From Tritrichomonas foetus (Eukaryota; Parabasalia; Tritrichomonadida; Tritrichomonadidae): a DNA stretch of 23,246 nt. The translations under genes and the position numbers were made by a program. How positions within the stretch are numbered: position 1 is the stretch's first letter; every line of letters starts with the position of its first letter. Under the pieces are notes generated by a model. It searched no databases, had not been told where the DNA came from, and saw only the letters and a list, made by a program, of their open reading frames with translations. Positions 18,388 to 23,246 of this stretch are shown here, in pieces. Location: the NCBI GenBank assembly GCA_001839685.1, contig MLAK01001239.1, forward strand, positions 3,170-26,415, given 5' to 3'.

Positions 18388-20025
18388 TGTATAATTTTGA
18401 TGCCAGAAAGAGAATCCAATTACATCACCGCGAATTTTCAACAAATATTTTGAATTTTCTCGAGCAATGTATTGATTATTTGGATACATACTAATTAAAT
18501 GATTGATTTCTGATTCAATTAATAAAACAGAATCTTGAGATGCAGCTGAAGCTGTTTCCATATCAGAAATATTTCCTTGAATGACTGATTCCCAAAACCT
18601 TCTTTGCCTGTTTCTTGCAGTATTAGAGAGCCTGCTAATTTTATTTAAGTTCTTCTTGAAGCTAGGAGATAATAAGGCTTCTCTTTGATGAATTAATAAA
18701 CGAATCTGCATTCGAAAAGTTGAAATTCGGCCTTTAATTCGTAATTTTTTAATTTGATCTTCAAGATAAACCAAAGTTTTAGCTTCTGCTGGAAATGCTG
18801 AACAAAACCTCGCCCATAAAATGAGAATTTTTATACTTTTTGGGAATTTATCTATTGCTAATTTTTGGAACTCATTTGACATAATAATTGGATGGGCAAT
18901 TTGGAAACCATTTGCCATTAATGAAAGTGCAATTCTTTCGGATTTAACAATGGAATCAAAGAGGCTTTGATCATTCATGATTAAATCAAGGTTTTGAAGT
19001 AGTTTTTCTTTCTTTTTGATCAACAAAAGATGTGTGATTAAACAAATTGCAACCATAACAATTATTTCGGTAGCAATTAACGCCTCATACAGTTGGTTAA
19101 CTATAATACTTAAAGCCAATTGAACAAAAGTATTAATGGAAGAGCCAATTGTGACTCCTATTAAAGCCGATTTAGTTCCAATATTTACGAAATCATACTT
19201 AAAAATCACAAGAAGAGCAAAAGAAATGTAAGTTATAAGCATAATTCCAAAAATAACGGCTTTCCCAACAATGTCGAGATGTGATGATAAAGCAGAAATG
19301 AAAGAAAGGAAGTATAACAATATGATAAAGACACAATTAATTTCTGAGAAGAAAGGGTTAAATAAAACACATCTAAATGTCAAAATTGCTGTTGAATATC
19401 TGTAATTTAAATAAAACGAATATAAAAGGAAAACAATAAGAAAAATAAAAACTATATAGGTTGCAGTAACTTCAGTTTGACTGTAAGTTCTTGTTGGATT
19501 TTTGGAGATGAATTTTCCGATTTGGTCACCTGCCATATTCAATCCAGTGAAGCCAAAAACATGGGAAACACCATTATAAAAAAATGTGGATATCTTACAA
19601 ATATACATTGGAATTTTATTGGTTTTCTTTAAAGAATTAATTGCAACACCATAAAGAACGAATATGATAATGAATAAAACATTGTAAGCGATTCCAAAGT
19701 AGAGGAAAAGGTTTGTGTCAATTCCTGTTGGCGTAAATCTTTGAATAATAGCGACGTGGCTCATGAATGTCTTAATAACGGTGCCATCGATGAACAAAAC
19801 TGGAGAATTGAGGAAAAACGAATTTAAAACCCAAACGATAAGAACCCAATACATAAGAATTTGGAGAAGGATTTTGTGTGGAGGGACTGAGTCTCGCAAA
19901 TATTGGAAAAATTGATTTGTGATTTGCCTCACTTTGACAATGGGCTTAACCTCGAGGAGTCCATGGAATTTGTCTTGAGTGGACGCTGTGGAAAACGAAT
20001 GGCTAGAGGAAACAGCCGCTGACAT
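18385..20025 (-). CDS. Membrane N-terminal part of the adenylyl cyclase
   Basis: The 546 residues hold a multi-span membrane module. Likely spans lie at about 52-72, 104-129, 187-207, 228-247, 255-276, 285-309 and 314-336, with a weaker hydrophobic segment at 141-160. A cytosolic helical region follows (340-546): short helical pairs such as IDKFPKSIKILILWARFCSA (391-410), and a Lys/Arg-rich helix with QRRFWES (474-480). This resembles the HAT/TPR-like helical region of TmcB-type multidomain proteins of protists, by inference. The region ends abruptly with FWHQNYT at a TAA, with no globular end, and the following sequence stays in frame with the PAS-cyclase part. That makes it the N-terminal third of the same trichomonad-type cyclase. 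The ATG at 20025 is the first in frame. An isolated product of this part would lack any catalytic domain. Confidence 0.88.
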   Translation of the reverse strand: MSAAVSSSHSFSTASTQDKFHGLLEVKPIVKVRQITNQFFQYLRDSVPPHKILLQILMYWVLIVWVLNSFFLNSPVLFIDGTVIKTFMSHVAIIQRFTPTGIDTNLFLYFGIAYNVLFIIIFVLYGVAINSLKKTNKIPMYICKISTFFYNGVSHVFGFTGLNMAGDQIGKFISKNPTRTYSQTEVTATYIVFIFLIVFLLYSFYLNYRYSTAILTFRCVLFNPFFSEINCVFIILLYFLSFISALSSHLDIVGKAVIFGIMLITYISFALLVIFKYDFVNIGTKSALIGVTIGSSINTFVQLALSIIVNQLYEALIATEIIVMVAICLITHLLLIKKKEKLLQNLDLIMNDQSLFDSIVKSERIALSLMANGFQIAHPIIMSNEFQKLAIDKFPKSIKILILWARFCSAFPAEAKTLVYLEDQIKKLRIKGRISTFRMQIRLLIHQREALLSPSFKKNLNKISRLSNTARNRQRRFWESVIQGNISDMETASAASQDSVLLIESEINHLISMYPNNQYIARENSKYLLKIRGDVIGFSFWHQNYT

Positions 20026-20795
20026 GTGGAGAAAAACGGTGGATTTAAATATTTATAAACTTTTTCTGAACACAATTCCGGTTTCGAAATAAAGCGAAGA
20101 AAAGTATTGAAAAAATACATCAGTCTAGGTGAATTAATTTGTGAGATTTCTTAACATTTTATTTTTATTTGAATTAGCTTTATTCAAAATCAATCAGCTT
20201 TTAAATATTTGGCACATTCCTCAATTTTTTTTCATTGATGAGAGCCAAAATTAATATTCGTTCAGAACCATCTTATTTGCATAGATAAATCTAGTATTTA
20301 TAGTAATTTTACATTTTATATATATTTTACCATATTTAACCAAAATATATATGTGAAATATCCTATGGATATTGAGATATTATAAAAATATTTTTTCTTG
20401 AATTGAATTTGTGATTTTCAAATAACTTATTCAAATAATTTATTCAAATATTAAATGGTGAATCTTGGACTGATAATTCAACGAAATTCTATTTTTGACG
20501 ATTTCAAACAGAACCTTTTAAAAAAAGTTTGACTATTCATTGTATAAGGCTATCATAGTCATAAATAATCACGTGAATTGCAAAAATGATTCGATAATCT
20601 CGATTACCTGATTGAGTGGCATTTGAAGCGCAAGAAAAAGAAAACTTTTCTTAGAAAAGCGAAAATTTAATAAATCAAAAAGAAATATTTCAAAAAATAA
20701 AATAAAAAATGGAGAAAGGTCTGAAGTCTTCTGAGAAATGGCAAAAGTGAAGTGAATGTAAAATCACGATCAAAAGTGGAAAAAATTGAATGGAG

Positions 20796-20964
20796 AAATG
20801 TGATGTGAACTTTGTAAGTTTTTTGGATCACTTCGGCTTGGAGGAGGCAGGACAAGTGAACAGGGTAGAGGGATTGTAGCGACCTGGAGCTGTAGTCACG
20901 TGTCAGCGCCTCCTCCAATGACCGAATGTGTAGTAGGTAACTGCAAATGTCACATCACATTTGC
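20796..20964. ncRNA. Candidate structured RNA or long inverted repeat
   Basis: A 170-base island, much richer in G and C than its surroundings, folds into a long rod. Outer arms AAATGTGATGTGA (20796-20808) and TCACATCACATTT (20950-20962) pair perfectly. Inside them CAC (20829-20831) pairs with GTG (20928-20930), TTCGG (20832-20836) with CCGAA (20922-20926), and TTGGAGGAGGC (20838-20848) with GCCTCCTCCAA (20908-20918). The inner arm ACAAGTGA (20852-20859) pairs with TCACGTGT (20896-20903) with one mismatch, and ACAG (20860-20863) pairs with CTGT (20890-20893). The right outer arm can alternatively form its own hairpin, GCAAATGT-CACATC-ACATTTGC (20943-20964). It does not match U1-U6 snRNA, SRP, RNase P, 5S rRNA or tRNA signatures that I know. 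The strand is undecided. Alternatives are a degenerate inverted-repeat mobile element, although no flanking target duplication is seen. Confidence 0.45.
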
Positions 20965-20966
20965 CC

Positions 20967-21016
20967 ATTTTTCTGTCAAAAAGTATCGAGAAAACTGAAT
21001 TTTTCTGTCAAAAAGT
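20967..21016. repeat. 18-bp direct repeat next to the structured element
   Basis: ATTTTTCTGTCAAAAAGT occurs exactly at 20967-20984 and 20999-21016, 32 bases apart. Immediately after comes GCCAAATAAA twice (21017-21026 and 21031-21040). It lies three bases from the right arm of the candidate RNA. Function unknown. Confidence 0.85.
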
Positions 21017-21214
21017 GCCAAATAAATCCTGCCAAATAAAAATGAAATAACGAGAAATGAATCGACATAGTGCATTTTATAATAAATAATATTCATATAT
21101 CTATATTTAAATTCATGGTTATAATTCAATTGTAAAGCTAAACTGAGGTAAGAAAAAAAATCATCAAATAAAATTCGGAAAGACAGCCTTAGTATGATAC
21201 ATTTTGATGCTTTC

Positions 21215-21931
21215 TCAGCTTTTAAATGTGGAGAGACCATCATATTCATACTTTTTGAGAAAGTCGGCTGATGATTGACTGAGATCATTTTCGAAAGCGA
21301 GCTGCTCAAGAAGAGGCATCAGCTGGCCTAACAAAACATCATCTTCTTTTTCACCTTGCCAAGATCTAATCCGAACTAGGTTCCGAGGATGCTTCAAGGC
21401 TGATCCAGCGATATCGTCAACCAGTAATGTCTTTTTGAGAGGAGTTCGAAGGATTGATAGATCTTTGACAGAATATCCGCTTACATTTAAGCAAGAATCT
21501 CGGAAAAATCGACGACATTCTTTGATATCAATATCAAATAAATTGTCGATGATTTGATTGGCGTATTCTTGGCGACTTGCTGTGAAAATAAAGACGTCAT
21601 AAAGTTTTTGAACGCGTTTAAGGAACTCGCACAGACCTGGTCGAAACTGAACGTACATTCGTCGGCGATTGACTCGGATTGGAATACTGTCTGGGTTTAT
21701 TTGGATTGGCGATGCATAGATGAGAGTCTCGTCAAGATCAAGTGCGAGTGCGGGCTTTGGAACGAAGTAGGATGAAGTACTCTTGCGCATAGACTGTGAT
21801 CTAGGTTTCCCTTCAGCAGGCTTTATTGCGAAACTGCTACTATTATCTGTGTTATTTGTTTGGCTCGAGCAATGGTTTGTTTTACTGATCAATAAAGAAT
21901 CGGTGGAGGAGTCAGTATTGGAATGAATCAT
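21215..21931 (-). CDS. FCP1/SCP-like (NIF family) protein phosphatase
   Basis: HAD-superfamily phosphatase of the small CTD-phosphatase type, which removes phosphate from Ser in proteins such as the RNA polymerase II C-terminal domain. The substrate here is inferred only. The catalytic DLDET (65-69) carries the nucleophile D65 and acid D67. Other motifs are RPGLCEFLKR (97-106), FTAS with T117, FRDSC (143-147), VKDLS with K156, VDD (171-173) in place of the usual DNS, and HPRNLV ahead of the final Trp-containing segment (181-191). The first 55 residues are a Ser/Thr/Asn-rich disordered tail without membrane span or signal. Length (238) fits the SCP subgroup, lacking the BRCT domain of FCP1. 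The ATG at 21931 is the first in frame with a short leader. Confidence 0.93.
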   Translation of the reverse strand: MIHSNTDSSTDSLLISKTNHCSSQTNNTDNSSSFAIKPAEGKPRSQSMRKSTSSYFVPKPALALDLDETLIYASPIQINPDSIPIRVNRRRMYVQFRPGLCEFLKRVQKLYDVFIFTASRQEYANQIIDNLFDIDIKECRRFFRDSCLNVSGYSVKDLSILRTPLKKTLLVDDIAGSALKHPRNLVRIRSWQGEKEDDVLLGQLMPLLEQLAFENDLSQSSADFLKKYEYDGLSTFKS

Positions 21932-23246
21932 CTAATTTTGTTATGTATTCTTTTTTTATAAGTGAACTTTTTAAGAATGAGTTGAAATTTTTATATCTTA
22001 TACAAACTTTTTCTTTTTATTGTATTAATTACAATTGATGATTTGAATGAGTTATTCGATCATTGGCGATTTTTTCAATAGTTTTAAAGATGGATGAAAA
22101 AAATTGGTTTAAAAAAAGTGAAAGAAGTTTTGGATATTTTTAAAATAAATGAGCCAAACGAGGAAAATGGGCGAGGAAAATAAAGTTGGAGAAAATTTTC
22201 AATCATTTGAGAAACAATTGAGATGAATTTGAATGGAATAAAATTTTATTAGTACTTTTGTATACATGAAGATCGAGAATTTTGAGAAAAATAAATGTAT
22301 AAATCCGTCGATAAATTGAATATTTTGTTTATCTAATTTTCGTGTCTCTCAATAAGAAAGTCAGTAATTTAGTTTCAAGCATAAATTTCAAGATATCAAT
22401 TAGAATATTACATTATTTGGATTTATATATATGAATCAAGGAAAATGCAAAGTGGAATTTCGAGATATTCAAATACTTTTCAAATTAAAATTCTTTTCAA
22501 ATGATTTAAAGAAATACAATTTTTCTTTGGAAAAATGCTAAAAATCAATTGAAAAAACAAATAAAATAAAGCGTTAACTATCGGGTGTAAATTATAGATT
22601 CGATATTTCTCATGAATCATTTTCTAGATGAAAGTTAAGATATTTCTCAATAAGAGGCCCCATTTTCTATATTTATGAAAACCATTGAAATTATGAGTAA
22701 ATTGAATTATATCAGAAAATGACAATTATTTTCTGAAGGATATTGCACAGAGAATTGTGCTCCATTCATTTGGGTGGGTTCTTTCAAAGCACTTCATTGA
22801 ATATAAAATTTTAGAAACAATAAATTGATTGAAAAAGCGTCTTAGACTTTAGAGTTCAAATATATCGCCTAATCTGGCAGAAATCGCAAAAATCAGAATT
22901 AATTTCATAGTACATACACCCATAATACATACCAATGCTATTAATAATCAAAAAACTCATTTGATGGTTTTTAGATGCTCAACGTTCAATTGAATTGTGA
23001 ACTTTTTCAGAAAGGCGTAAATAAATCATCTTTGGTGACATTGATATGTGGTTTTTGTCAAACATATTTTCATAATTTCATGAATATGTCTGTATTAATA
23101 CTGTACATAATGTCTACTCAAATATTGTATCGTTGATCCACGAAGTTTTATTTAAATCAAAGTTAGTAATAGTAGGAAGTGGAAATGGTACCTACTGAAA
23201 ATTAATAAACTTTTTTGAAATCACTAGTTCACGATAGAGAGATATA
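21932..23246. other. Right flank, no gene recognised
   Basis: About 1.3 kb of AT-rich sequence beyond the phosphatase start. It should hold that gene's promoter on its left. A small hairpin (GCACA, 6-base loop, TGTGC) lies at 22745-22760. No coding character, tRNA or repeat is seen, and any gene further right is outside the window. Confidence 0.5.

Larger units (their letters stand above)
20026..21214. other. Spacer between two minus-strand genes, holds structured element
   Basis: About 1.2 kb between the cyclase 5' end and the phosphatase 3' end. The left 700 bases are plain AT-rich sequence with TTATTCAAATA occurring twice (about 20425-20450), and should include the cyclase promoter. The right part contains the GC-rich inverted-repeat element 20796-20964 and a pair of direct repeats (20967-21016). 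Overlapping ATG or TTG reading frames there have no protein character. Confidence 0.5.

Noticed and set aside
20667..20918. 83-residue minus-strand reading frame over the GC-rich element
   Set aside because: It starts at TTG rather than ATG, has no protein-like composition beyond the palindromic part, and is explained by the stem-forming sequence.
20796..20964. SRP RNA, RNase P RNA or spliceosomal RNA identity for the structured element
   Set aside because: None of the signature sequences (SRP helix 8 loop, P4 conserved regions, U-snRNA cores) could be found on either strand.
1..23246. tRNA genes, CRISPR arrays, transposases and reverse transcriptases
   Set aside because: No T-loop/D-loop pairs, spaced direct repeats or recognisable transposase motifs were seen by eye on either strand.

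Overview
The window looks like nuclear DNA of a trichomonad protist (parabasalid, perhaps Tritrichomonas). The DNA is very AT-rich and no confident intron is visible in any gene. Flanks are short, proteins carry Asn, Lys and acidic low-complexity inserts, and there is a huge multi-membrane-span PAS-class III nucleotide cyclase of the kind expanded in trichomonads. The eL34 gene also has a TAAA tetranucleotide one base after its stop, as in the trichomonad polyadenylation signal. The genus is inference; 'eukaryotic protist' is secure from eL34, eIF2B and the AGC-type kinase.

Layout, left to right. An intergenic flank (1-575) leads to a plus-strand gene for an 838-residue unrecognised protein with an SR-like Lys/Ser region and a poly-Asn tail (576-3092). 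It converges on ribosomal protein eL34 (3659-4024, minus). After a divergent 0.8 kb spacer come two plus-strand genes: a 650-residue probable beta-propeller protein (4842-6794) and a 562-residue coiled-coil protein (7380-9068). The second converges, across a spacer with an 18-bp tandem repeat, on eIF2B beta (9424-10500, minus). A second minus gene upstream of that encodes an AGC/NDR-like protein kinase (10904-12211).

A 3 kb gene-poor stretch follows (12212-15270). It contains two ambiguous bases and a few short coding-like fragments. Next is a 4.75 kb minus-strand locus (15271-20025) for a transmembrane adenylyl cyclase. It is one continuous reading frame of about 1,583 sense codons, interrupted once by a TAA at 18385-18387. 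Upstream of it, a spacer holds a GC-rich rod-like inverted repeat (20796-20964) that is the best candidate for an unannotated structured RNA. A minus-strand FCP1/SCP-like phosphatase gene (21215-21931) and a 1.3 kb flank with no visible gene end the window.

The genes are ordinary, independently transcribed eukaryotic units: translation (eL34, eIF2B beta), signalling (kinase, cyclase, phosphatase) and lineage-specific proteins. They do not form an operon or a joint pathway. The points most worth following up are the interrupted cyclase, the structured element at 20.8-20.96 kb, and the loss of half of the zinc-binding cysteines in eL34.
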